Positions 43,332 to 50,692 of a stretch of DNA of 64,000 bases are shown here, in pieces (within the stretch, counting starts at the first letter, position 1; the number at the start of each line of letters is the position of its first letter). The DNA comes from Chloroflexota bacterium (GTDB lineage: Bacteria > Chloroflexota > Limnocylindria > Limnocylindrales > CSP1-4), in NCBI GenBank assembly GCA_021786265.1, contig JAJYNP010000005.1:100650-164649 (forward strand), given 5' to 3'. The notes under the pieces were generated by a model that did not search any database, was not told the DNA's origin, and saw nothing but the letters and a program-made list of their open reading frames with translations. The position numbers and the translations under genes are program-made.

Positions 43332-44422
43332 GCGGTGACCTCCGAACGATCGACCCAGGGAAGCGCCTCCACGCGCTCGCGGAGGCCGGCAAACAGCGGC
43401 CCGCCGCCGAAGCGGAACGGATCGTCGCAGGGCAGCCCCGTTGCGGCCGCCGTCCGCGCGATCTCCCGTCGCGCCGAGTCCTCGTCGAGCAACGAGGTGT
43501 TGAGCGCGACGGCCACCACCCGGCTGGGCGCCACGAGCCCCGCGATCTCCTCGTGGATCCGGATCATCTCGGGGAGCGGATGGAGCGGGAACGAACGCTC
43601 CGGCAGATGGTCGAAGTCGTGCGCCGCCAGCCCCGGCTTGTGCACGAGCACCATCGCGTGGGGGGTGAAGCCGTGGATCAGCCCCAGCGTGACCGAGCTG
43701 TACGCGGGGTGGTCCAGCGAGCCCTGCCCCTCGACGAAGACCCAGTCGCCACCGGCCTCGCCCTCCTCGCTCATCCACTCGCAGGTGCCCTGCACGAAGT
43801 CGCTCACGACACGGTCGATCGCGACGCCCCAGCCCTCGATCATGATCCCGGTCTGGCCGGTGGCGACGAAGGACGTCGAGAGCCCGGCCTCCCGCGCCGC
43901 GCGGTGCAGCTCGAGCGCCACGCTCATCTTGCCGATGGCGCAGTCGGTGCCGACGGTCAGGATCACCCGCGACCCGGTCCGGTGGAGCCGTCCCACCGAC
44001 GTCTCCATGCGTTCGGGCGGCTTCCGGTAGTCGACCAGGTCGACCCCGGCGCGGGCCGCCGCCGCGACGAACTCCGGGTCGTCGGACACGAACGTGTGGA
44101 GACCGGAGAGGACGTCGAGGCCGGCGTGGATCGCCCGCAGGATCATCGTGCGCCAGGATGGCGGCAGGCGCCCACCGGTCGGCGCGATCCCGATCAGAAG
44201 CGCCGTCGGGCCCAGTGCGAGCACCTCGTCGAGGGTCGCCACGACCGGCACGTCGAAGTCCGGGCCGAGCAGGTCGCTGGCGTTGCGCCCGGCCCGTGTC
44301 GAATCGATGATCGCGAGGACCGGGTCGGGGCCGTACCGGATGACACCGAGGGCCGTCTTCGCGGCGTGTGGCCGGAACTCGCCCTCGGCGAGGACGACGA
44401 GCCGGCGTGGGCTCCTGGACAT
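43328..44422 (-). CDS. DUF1611 (DgcN-type) P-loop protein
   Basis: A 364-residue protein of the DUF1611 family: an N-terminal Rossmann-like domain (RRLVVLAEGEFRPHAAKTAL, DPVLAIIDSTRAGRNA) and a C-terminal P-loop domain with VGTDCAIGKMSVALELHRAA, the phosphate-binding GTDCAIGK. The motif FVATGQTGIMIEGWGVAIDR and EGQGSLDHPAYSSVTLGLIH are family hallmarks. Relatives include DgcN, a D-glutamate N-acetyltransferase, and proteins paired with dipeptide epimerases. The downstream epimerase is coupled by an ATGA overlap. The ATG at 44422 is preferred over the upstream frame, which runs through the tRNA-Glu gene. Confidence 0.88.
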   Translation of the reverse strand: MSRSPRRLVVLAEGEFRPHAAKTALGVIRYGPDPVLAIIDSTRAGRNASDLLGPDFDVPVVATLDEVLALGPTALLIGIAPTGGRLPPSWRTMILRAIHAGLDVLSGLHTFVSDDPEFVAAAARAGVDLVDYRKPPERMETSVGRLHRTGSRVILTVGTDCAIGKMSVALELHRAAREAGLSTSFVATGQTGIMIEGWGVAIDRVVSDFVQGTCEWMSEEGEAGGDWVFVEGQGSLDHPAYSSVTLGLIHGFTPHAMVLVHKPGLAAHDFDHLPERSFPLHPLPEMIRIHEEIAGLVAPSRVVAVALNTSLLDEDSARREIARTAAATGLPCDDPFRFGGGPLFAGLRERVEALPWVDRSEVTA

Positions 44423-44542
44423 GCGACCTCCGCTGCAGCGCGACGGGACGCGGGGCCCCCCTGAGAAGACGAGTGTATCGGCCGGCGCGCGAGGGCATGA
44501 ATCCAGGCGCCCCCGGGGGATCGGGGGCGCGGCAGTGGGCGG

Positions 44543-44619
44543 TGGTACCGCATATCGGATTCGAACCGATGATCTCCGCCTTGAGAGGGCGGTGTCCTGG
44601 GCCTCTAGACGAATGCGGC
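44543..44619 (-). tRNA. tRNA-Glu (anticodon CTC)
   Basis: On the minus strand the cloverleaf is complete: acceptor GCCGCAT with ATGCGGT (G-T at 1-72), D arm GTC-TAGAGGCCCAG-GAC, anticodon stem CCGCC/GGCGG with loop CTCTCAA (anticodon CTC), and T arm ATCGG-TTCGAAT-CCGAT. Discriminator A is followed by an encoded CCA (44543-44545), unlike the tRNA-Arg gene in this window. It is 120 bases upstream of the DUF1611 operon. Confidence 0.93.
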
Positions 44620-44683
44620 ACGGACGTCGTCGCGGGGCGCGGCGAAGCGGCGCGAATGGTACCACAGCAGGCCGGCCGGCCCG

Positions 44684-45417
44684 GACCACTGGCCCAGGCG
44701 GGATGAACGCGGCGCGCCGCCGGGGGTTGCGCCGCCGGGCGTCCGCGGCCGCCAGGTCTCCGCCGCCGGGGGTTGCGCCGCCGGGCGTCCGCCGCCGGGG
44801 GTTGCGCCGCCGGGCGTCCGCGGCCGACCCTCCGCAGCCGACCCTCCGCGGCCGGGCGTCCGCGGCCGACCCTCCGCGGCCGACCCTCCGCGGCCGGGCG
44901 TCCGCGCATCACTTCAAGTGTTGCCCGGCCATCTGGTCGGGCGCAGTTGGCGGCGCGCGGTCAGCCGCACGGGACCTTCCCGGCCACCGCCGCAGTCGAC
45001 GCGGAACAGCGGGCACTGCGAGACACCCAAACGTCGGTGCCGCGGGCCCACGGGCCCGGGGCGCGTGCTGCGACCGATGCTGACGCTCGTCCGCGCCGCT
45101 TCACCCCGCTGGCGAACACTTCAAGTGATACGGCGGCCCGCTGGTCGAGGGTGGGCTCGGGGACCTGCTGTTCCGCCACGCCATCAGTGGCGCGAGACCC
45201 TGGGCGCCCGCGAGACCCCCAAGCGCGGAAAGACCTCGAGCGCCGGCACGGCCGAAGTCGCCGGTGGGGCATCCGGCACGGCCGAAGCCTCCGGCGGGGA
45301 CCACCGGCCCAGGCGGGATGAACGCGGCGCGCCGCCGGGGATCGGCCGCCAGGTCTCCGCCGCCGGGGGTTGCGCCGCCGGGGGTTGCGCCGCCGGGGGT
45401 TGCGCCGCCGGCGCAGC
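44684..45417. repeat. Low-complexity duplicated repeat block with CACT-n-CAAGTG elements
   Basis: No gene is credible in these 730 bases. A module of about 110 bases is duplicated: both copies contain GGCCCAGGCGGGATGAACGC, GGCGCGCCGCCGGGG and GCCGCCAGGTCTCCGCCGCC (starts near 44692 and 45308). The first copy is followed by several GTTGCGCCGCCGGGCGTCCG units and four GCCGACCCTCCGCG-like units. The second is followed by three GCCGCCGGGGGTTGC units. Between them, CACTTCAAGTGTTGCCCGGC (from 44910) and CACTTCAAGTGATACGGCGG (from 45117) are near-palindromic copies of the element also found inside the mutasome cassette. Confidence 0.6.
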
Positions 45418-46242
45418 CTACAGCCGGTGCGACTCCAGGAAGAGCCGGACGGCCTCCGCCACCTGCGTGAAGCTCTCGGACCCGATCACCAGACCGTAAT
45501 GCGAGTGGGCACCGAACGGCTCGTACTGCGCGCCCAGCCACGCCGCGAGCCGCTCGCTGTCGGACTCCGGGAACCAGCGGTCGAGGCCGCCACCGATCAC
45601 CAGAATCGGCACGTTCGCGAGGCGCTCGCGATCGACCGACACGCCCCGCAGCATGGCGCGCCGCGCGGCTCCTGACTCGCGCCCCATCAGGTGCTGGACC
45701 CGCAGGACGTCCTCGATCGTGAGGTCGGGGTTCTGGCGGCGCAGCTGTTCAGGGAGGGACTGCCAGCCGACCAGCTCGCGGCCGAACGCGTCCGGGATCT
45801 CCCGGATCACGTGGGATCGCGGCGCGGCCCAGAGTTGTGCCGGCAGTGCGGCGCTGAGCAGGACGAGCCCGGCCACATGCCGTTCCTCGGCCGCGCGCAT
45901 CGCGATCAGGCCGCCCATCCCGTGTCCGACCAGCACCGGGTTGGGCGGGAGGTGGTCGAAGGCCGCCAGGACGTCCGAGACGTACGCGTTGAAGTCGATC
46001 CCCGACACCTCGGTGGTGTCCGACCAGTAGTGGCCGCGCAGGTTGACCGCGTGGCCCTCCCAGCCGCGGTGCGCAAAGTAGCCGAGGAACCGCTCCCACA
46101 GCCACGACCCACCGAGCTCGCCGTGCACGAGCAGCAGTGGCCGCCTCCTGGACCGCCGCTCCGGCAGCCAGGATTCGATGTAGACACCACGATCCTCGAG
46201 GACGACCTCGTCCTTGCGGATCGGGCGCTCCGACGGGTTCAC
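45418..46242 (-). CDS. Alpha/beta-hydrolase-fold protein lacking the nucleophile serine
   Basis: A 274-residue alpha/beta hydrolase: LLLVHGELGGSWLWERFLGY (oxyanion HG), GWEGHAVNLRGHYWSD, and the elbow NPVLVGHGMGGLIAMRAAEE at 101-120. The elbow should be GHSMGG; G108 occupies the serine position, so hydrolysis by the usual mechanism is impossible. The acid (VIGGGLDRWFPESD) and histidine (GAHSHYGLV) regions are kept. It may bind a ligand or act by another mechanism, as a few glycine-elbow relatives do. A GTG at 46242 overlaps the DUF1015 gene stop by four bases (GTGA), so they are coupled. Confidence 0.8.
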   Translation of the reverse strand: MNPSERPIRKDEVVLEDRGVYIESWLPERRSRRRPLLLVHGELGGSWLWERFLGYFAHRGWEGHAVNLRGHYWSDTTEVSGIDFNAYVSDVLAAFDHLPPNPVLVGHGMGGLIAMRAAEERHVAGLVLLSAALPAQLWAAPRSHVIREIPDAFGRELVGWQSLPEQLRRQNPDLTIEDVLRVQHLMGRESGAARRAMLRGVSVDRERLANVPILVIGGGLDRWFPESDSERLAAWLGAQYEPFGAHSHYGLVIGSESFTQVAEAVRLFLESHRL

Positions 46243-47582
46243 CACTCGTGCGGGTTCAGTACCAGGCCGGTGACCTGCTTGGGGTAGAAGTATGTCGACT
46301 TCTGCGGCATCACCTCGCCGGCGGCCGCGACGCTCAGCACGTCGTCGACCAGCGTGGGATCGAGCAGGAGCGCCGCGACGCCCTCCCCTCGGTCGACCAT
46401 CGCGAGCGCCTCGTCGGCGTCCTTCGTGTACGCGATCCGGCCGCCTCCGGCGGTGGCGGCGCGGTCCACGTCGAGCAGCCGTTCGAGGGCGACCGCCAGC
46501 AGGTTCACGTCGAGCCAGCGCAGCGCCGAGGACGCGGCGGGATCGAGCAGCGGCTCGAACGCGGCGGGGCGCACGTGAAGGATCGCGGCCTGGCCGCCGG
46601 TCCAGAGTCCGAAGCGATGCGGACGCGATTCCGGCGATCCCGCACCCTGGCCGGCAGCCTGGCCGGTCCGGGCGGGTCCGAACGCCTCGATCAGCGCGTC
46701 GGGAGTCGGAAGACGCTCCACGTCGAACAAGTCGGCGGCGGCTGCCAGCAGGGCCTCGCCGGCGAGCCCGTCCCGTACCACCCGGTGCGTGGGCAGCACG
46801 GTCAGGGGCTGGTCGACCGGGAGCAGCAGCGCGAGCAGGTAGTCGAAGGGCGCAAGCTCGCAGAGCGCACGATCGCGATGGCGCTCGTCGTGGTAGCGGA
46901 GGGCGGTCTCGTAGCGGTGGTGCCCGTCGGCGATGGTCAGAGGTCCGGCAGAGCCCGCCCGCAGCAGCTCGTCCGCCAGCGGGCCGAGGGTCGGGTCCTC
47001 GGCCGGGAGCTGCCAGAGCCGGTGCCGCACCCCGCCGTCGTCGGTGAGATCCACCTGCGGGTCCGTGCGGCACACGGCCTCCAGTGCGCGTATCGCGGCA
47101 CCGTCCGGGTCGGCGAACATCAGCACGACCGGGCTTGCGTTCATCCCCGTCGCGCGAAGCAGCCGGTACCGATCCTCCTTGGGCGCGCTCAGGGTTCGCT
47201 CGTGGGGCAGCACGCCGGACGCCGGGCCGAGCTCCTCCACGCGGAGCCGGGCGAAGAAACCGCGCTGTACCCGGTGCTCCGACGTCCCGGGCACGGTGTA
47301 GGCCTCCTCGTACGCGTACACCGACGGCTGGCGTTCCCTGCGGAGGGTGCCGTCCGACCGCCAGGTCGCCAGGTCGCGGGCCGCGCGGCGGTATCGCTCG
47401 TCCGGCGGGTCACCGGGCTCGTCGAGCGGGAGGTCGAGGCGGACGACGTTCCTGGGGTGCCGGCGGGCGAGGGCACGCTGCTGCGCCGGCGAGATCACGT
47501 CATACGGCGGGCTCACCAGGTCGCGCGGGTCGCCGGCACCGGCGTCGTACCGGAGCGCACGGAAGGGTCGGAGTTCGGGCAC
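46239..47582 (-). CDS. DUF1015 family protein
   Basis: A 447-residue protein of the DUF1015 family, recognised by the N-terminal PFRALRYDAGAGDPRDLVSP and PPYDVISPAQQRAL, LTIADGHHRYETALRYHDER in the centre (histidine and tyrosine of a probable active or binding site) and DVLSVAAAGEVMPQKSTYFY at the C-terminus. The MPQKST..FYPK sequence is the diagnostic end of the family. Some members (SerK-like free serine kinase) phosphorylate serine with ADP or ATP; whether this one does cannot be told. It starts with a GTG at 47582. The hydrolase-fold gene is coupled downstream. Confidence 0.88.
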   Translation of the reverse strand: MPELRPFRALRYDAGAGDPRDLVSPPYDVISPAQQRALARRHPRNVVRLDLPLDEPGDPPDERYRRAARDLATWRSDGTLRRERQPSVYAYEEAYTVPGTSEHRVQRGFFARLRVEELGPASGVLPHERTLSAPKEDRYRLLRATGMNASPVVLMFADPDGAAIRALEAVCRTDPQVDLTDDGGVRHRLWQLPAEDPTLGPLADELLRAGSAGPLTIADGHHRYETALRYHDERHRDRALCELAPFDYLLALLLPVDQPLTVLPTHRVVRDGLAGEALLAAAADLFDVERLPTPDALIEAFGPARTGQAAGQGAGSPESRPHRFGLWTGGQAAILHVRPAAFEPLLDPAASSALRWLDVNLLAVALERLLDVDRAATAGGGRIAYTKDADEALAMVDRGEGVAALLLDPTLVDDVLSVAAAGEVMPQKSTYFYPKQVTGLVLNPHEW

Positions 47583-47622
47583 GGGACGTCATGGTACGAC
47601 ACGCGGTGGTAGCCTCGCGCCG

Positions 47623-48129
47623 ATGACGCGGAGCGAGCCGCCCGATCGGTGGCCGGGCAGCCGCGGACGCGCGTGGAGCGCGCCCGCGGCCCTGGCCCTC
47701 GGGCTCGCGCTCCTGGTGGGGGCGTGCGCCGGCCCGCCCGTGTCCAACACGCCCGCACCTGCCACGTCCATCTTCCAGGAGCTCGAGATCCTGGGCGGCT
47801 CGACCCTCACCCTGGTCAGCGGCGACCCTGGGTGCAACCAGCCGGACATGATCCCGTACGCCATTCACGCCCAGGTCCGCGTGCCGGCAGGCGCATCCCA
47901 GCCGACGGACGTGTACCTCTTCACCTGGGCCGACCACGACGCATGGAACCGGGGGGCGGTGGCGTTCGACTCGTGCCGCGCCGAGTACGCCGCGTCCCGG
48001 CCGGCCGCCGGTCGCACCGTAGACGAGCTGGACGTCAGCCCGTACCGCGCGTTCGGCGCCGGATGGACCGCCACGCTCAGGAGCGCCCTCCAGCAGGCGA
48101 TGACCGAGGCGGCAGGCAACGGCGGCTGA
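47623..48129 (+). CDS. Small lipoprotein of unknown function
   Basis: A 168-residue protein. The signal (APAALALGLALLVGACAGPP) has a lipobox ending in cysteine near residue 35, so it should be anchored to the outer face of the membrane. The mature part (LEILGGSTLTLVSGDPGCNQ, PDMIPYAIHAQVRVPAGASQ, DVYLFTWADHDAWNRGAVAF) looks beta-rich and holds two further cysteines. No family recognised. The ATG at 47623 lies 41 bases from the divergent DUF1015 start, so the two genes share a short promoter region. Confidence 0.65.
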   Translation: MTRSEPPDRWPGSRGRAWSAPAALALGLALLVGACAGPPVSNTPAPATSIFQELEILGGSTLTLVSGDPGCNQPDMIPYAIHAQVRVPAGASQPTDVYLFTWADHDAWNRGAVAFDSCRAEYAASRPAAGRTVDELDVSPYRAFGAGWTATLRSALQQAMTEAAGNGG

Positions 48130-48176
48130 GCCCGCGAGGTGCCGTCGCGCCCCACGGGGCCGCCGCGATCGCACGC

Positions 48177-48266
48177 CACCGCGCCCGCGCGGCCACGGCG
48201 CCGGGTGGGCAGCGGACCTGCCGGCCGCGCTCGGGCGCACCGCGCCCGCGCGGCCACGGCGCCGGG
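48177..48266. repeat. 29-base direct repeat pair
   Basis: A GC-only element beginning CACCGCGCCCGCGCGGCCAC and ending GGCGCCGGG occurs at 48177-48205 and again, unchanged, at 48238-48266, with 32 bases between. It lies between the lipoprotein stop and the SufR-like regulator start (48288). Confidence 0.7.
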
Positions 48267-48287
48267 CACGGGTGGTAGGCTCCGGCG

Positions 48288-48953
48288 ATGGACGACCGCC
48301 CCTCGGACCAGCGGCACGCCCCGACCCCGCAGGCACTCCTGCTGGCCCTCCGGCGGACGGGCCCCCTGAGCCCGGACGGACTTGCCGCCCAGTTCCGAAT
48401 GAGCCGCACCGCCGTGCTCCAGCAGCTGCGGACGCTCGCCGCGCAGGGCCTCGTCGAACGGCGCAGCATGCGCCACGGCGTGGGCAGGCCCCGGCACCTC
48501 TACGACGTCACGGAGCGCGCCCAGCCGCTCCTGCCCGCCAGTTACGACCGCCTGTCGGTGAGCCTGCTCGGGGCGGTGCGCGAGGTCGGCGGCGCAGACC
48601 TCGTCGACCAGATCTTCGAGGCCCGGCGCGCCACGCAGGCGCAGGCCATCCGCGAACGGTTCGAGGCCCGGGGCCTGTCGGACGCGCCCCTCGCCGACCG
48701 GGCGCGGGAGCTGGCGGTCATCCAGGCCGAGGCGGGCTACGTCTGCGAGCTGCTCGACGACGACGGGCTCCGGCTGGTGGAGCACAACTGCCCGATCCGC
48801 CAGGTCGCCTCTGAGACGGCCGCGGCCTGCGAGGCCGAGGCGCGGCTCTTCAGCGAGGTCCTGGGCGTCGAGGTGGTGCGGGAGCGGCACATCGCGTCGG
48901 GGGCCCGCTGCTGCGAGTACCGGCTGATCGAGGGACCGCCGGGTCGAGACTGA
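48288..48953 (+). CDS. SufR-like (DeoR/ArsR-type) iron-sulfur transcriptional regulator
   Basis: A 221-residue regulator. The N-terminal winged helix reads PTPQALLLALRRTGPLSPDG, LAAQFRMSRTAVLQQLRTLA and QGLVERRSMRHGVGRPRHLY, typical of SufR. The C-terminal domain carries cysteines spaced as in the SufR/Rv1460 group: VEHNCPIRQVA, TAAACEAEARLFSEVLGVEV and HIASGARCCEYRL. In SufR such cysteines bind a [4Fe-4S] or [2Fe-2S] cluster and control the suf operon. No suf gene is in the window, so its target lies elsewhere. The plus-strand ATG at 48288 is 21 bases after the 29-base direct repeat. Confidence 0.82.
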   Translation: MDDRPSDQRHAPTPQALLLALRRTGPLSPDGLAAQFRMSRTAVLQQLRTLAAQGLVERRSMRHGVGRPRHLYDVTERAQPLLPASYDRLSVSLLGAVREVGGADLVDQIFEARRATQAQAIRERFEARGLSDAPLADRARELAVIQAEAGYVCELLDDDGLRLVEHNCPIRQVASETAAACEAEARLFSEVLGVEVVRERHIASGARCCEYRLIEGPPGRD

Positions 48954-49036
48954 CGGCGGGCCCCGGCCCATGAGCCGGTGCCCGGCTCCGCGAACTGCGC
49001 CGGACCCGTGGCCTGCGCCCGATCCCCGGCGGGGCC

Positions 49037-50101
49037 CTACGCCTCCTCGCGCTCGACTGTCCTGCGGGTCGGGGGCCTCACACGGGGCGGGGCGATGTCG
49101 TGCACGCCCTCCACGAACGACGCCTGCCGCGCCCACTCCGCCGCCTGCAGCTGCTCCTCGACCGACAGGATCCCGAGCCGGGACAGCGTGGCCAGCTCGT
49201 CGCGGATGTAGGTCTTGAGCATCTCGGGGCCGTCGGTGTTGATCGTGTACTTGACGCCGTTCCGCCTGAAGGTGTCGAAGATCCAGCGGAACTCGTCCCA
49301 CCCGGACACCACGCCCGTGTTCAGGTTGCTGGTCGGGCAGACCTCGAGCACGATCCCCCGATCGCGGATCATGGCCATGGTCCGGGGGTCGTAGGCGGCC
49401 TTGACGCCGTGTCCGATCCGTGCCGGCTCGAGCTGCTCGATGACCTCCGCGATCTCCTCGACCGGCCCGGCCTCGCCGGTGTGGACCGTGATGCCCAGCC
49501 CCTGGCGGCGGCAGCGAGCGAACAGCCGGCGATACTCGCGCACCTGGAAGGTGGAGGTCTCGGGGCCGGCGACGTCGACGCCCACCACCCCGCGCCCGAA
49601 GTAGGCGATCGCCTTCTCGGCGATGATCTCGTTGAGCTGGTACGGGAACGCCCGGTCCAGGCACAGGATCAGGCCGGGGCGCACCGGGTATTCCAGCACC
49701 GCGCGGTCCATGCCGCGGATCGCCGCGCTGATGATGTGGTCCAGGTCCTGCTCGCCGCCCCGGTTGCGCTTCATGGGGTTGAAGCGCAGCTCGATGGTGG
49801 CCACGTTGTTCTTGCGGTACGCGCCGCCCACCACCTCGTACACCGACCGTTCGATGGCAAGCGGCGACGACTGGATCAACTCGGTCCAGTGGAAGAGCTG
49901 GAGGTAGCCGTCGAAGGAGTGGCCGTGCCGGGGGGAGACCGTGATCATGTCGCGGAACTCCCAGTAGTCCTTGGTCGGCAGCTTGATCCCCTGGGCGTGG
50001 GCGATCCCCCACATGATGGAGGGCGTCACTGCGCCGCCGAGGTGGCAGTGCAGCTCGGCGAGGGGGACGCGGCGCGGGAACGAGGCTGGCATCCGTCTCA
50101 T
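49037..50101 (-). CDS. Adenosine deaminase-like metal-dependent hydrolase
   Basis: A 354-residue amidohydrolase-fold protein. Zinc ligands are H18 and H20 (LAELHCHLGGAV), a later histidine in GITVHTGEAGPVEEI (with the catalytic glutamate), GHGVKAAYDP (H), and the metal aspartate in YTINTDGPEML. Two positions differ from true adenosine deaminases: the D of HLDGS that holds the ribose 5'-OH is G22, and the second aspartate of NTDDP is G. This leaves zinc chemistry but changes the purine/ribose contacts, so the substrate may be a different aminated heterocycle or a modified nucleoside. The ATG at 50101 starts just before homology; ATG 50092 is an alternative. Monocistronic. Confidence 0.83.
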   Translation of the reverse strand: MRRMPASFPRRVPLAELHCHLGGAVTPSIMWGIAHAQGIKLPTKDYWEFRDMITVSPRHGHSFDGYLQLFHWTELIQSSPLAIERSVYEVVGGAYRKNNVATIELRFNPMKRNRGGEQDLDHIISAAIRGMDRAVLEYPVRPGLILCLDRAFPYQLNEIIAEKAIAYFGRGVVGVDVAGPETSTFQVREYRRLFARCRRQGLGITVHTGEAGPVEEIAEVIEQLEPARIGHGVKAAYDPRTMAMIRDRGIVLEVCPTSNLNTGVVSGWDEFRWIFDTFRRNGVKYTINTDGPEMLKTYIRDELATLSRLGILSVEEQLQAAEWARQASFVEGVHDIAPPRVRPPTRRTVEREEA

Positions 50102-50210
50102 CGTAGCCGACCGGCGCGGAGGTGCGGGCCCCAGACGCCCTGGCGCGATCCGGCGCCGGGGTCGGAGGCGCGCTCCCGCGATCGCGCCGGACGGTGATCC
50201 TTGCCTCCTG

Positions 50211-50334
50211 CCCGACAGCCTGGCCGTGTCGCCCGACAGCCTGGCCATATTCCCGCCAGCCTGGCCGTGTCGCCCGACAGCCTGGCCATGTCGCCCGACA
50301 GCCTGGCTGTGTCGCCCGACATCCTGGCCATATT
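50211..50334. repeat. Six-unit minisatellite of 20-21 bases
   Basis: Units begin CCCGACAGCCTGGCC and end GTGTCG, ATGTCG or ATATT. They start at 50211, 50232, 50252, 50273, 50294 and 50315. Units 2 and 6 are 20 bases and the rest 21, so the frame is not maintained throughout. Read on the minus strand the array encodes seven-residue repeats of the type ARLSGDT/ARLSGDM for part of its length. There is no ribosome site. Confidence 0.75.
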
Positions 50335-50579
50335 CCCGCCAACTGACGACTATGCCAGCTGGCGAAGCCGTCGCTCGCCTCCGCTGTTGGGCGCCACCCC
50401 TGGTCCGCGCGTGGGTGCCGCACGTCGCGAGCGTGGACGGAGCGGCCCATGCTCGCCCTGGAGCCCAAGCATGCGTGCGGAGCCGGGAGAGGGCGTCCGC
50501 AGGTGGCATGTGCGACACCTGGCGGGAATCCGGCCAGGTTGGCCTGCCGGGTCGGCGGGCGGCGCGCGACATGGTGGGC

Positions 50580-50690
50580 GCCGCTCAGCGCGGGTAGCGC
50601 GGGGAGCGCGGGCGCCGCTCAGCGCGGGGAGCGCGGGTGCCGCTCAGCGCGGGGAGCGCGGGTGCCGCGACGCGCGAGCACGCCGGCGCC
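50580..50690. repeat. GC-rich minisatellite ending at the FAD oxidoreductase gene
   Basis: Three or more copies of CCGCTCAGCGCGGGGAGCGC followed by GGGTG, the first with an additional TAGCGCGGG insertion. Copies start near 50581, 50615 and 50640. The array ends two bases before the stop codon of the oxidoreductase gene at 50693, so it forms that gene's immediate 3' flank. Confidence 0.7.
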
Positions 50691-50692
50691 GG

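Larger units (their letters stand above)
50102..50692. other. Gene-free stretch holding two minisatellites
   Basis: No plausible gene or remnant. It contains the 20/21-base repeat array (50211-50334) and the 25-34-base array (50580-50690). A 245-base GC-rich gap between them has no hairpin with a T-tract and no recognisable promoter. Confidence 0.6.

Noticed and set aside
44700..44940. CRISPR array
   Set aside because: Units are adjacent GC-rich tandem or interleaved repeats, without regular unique spacers and without cas genes.
50102..50334. Protein made of ARLSGD heptads on the minus strand
   Set aside because: No start signal or ribosome site, units of 20 and 21 bases break the frame, and the composition shifts at the array edges.
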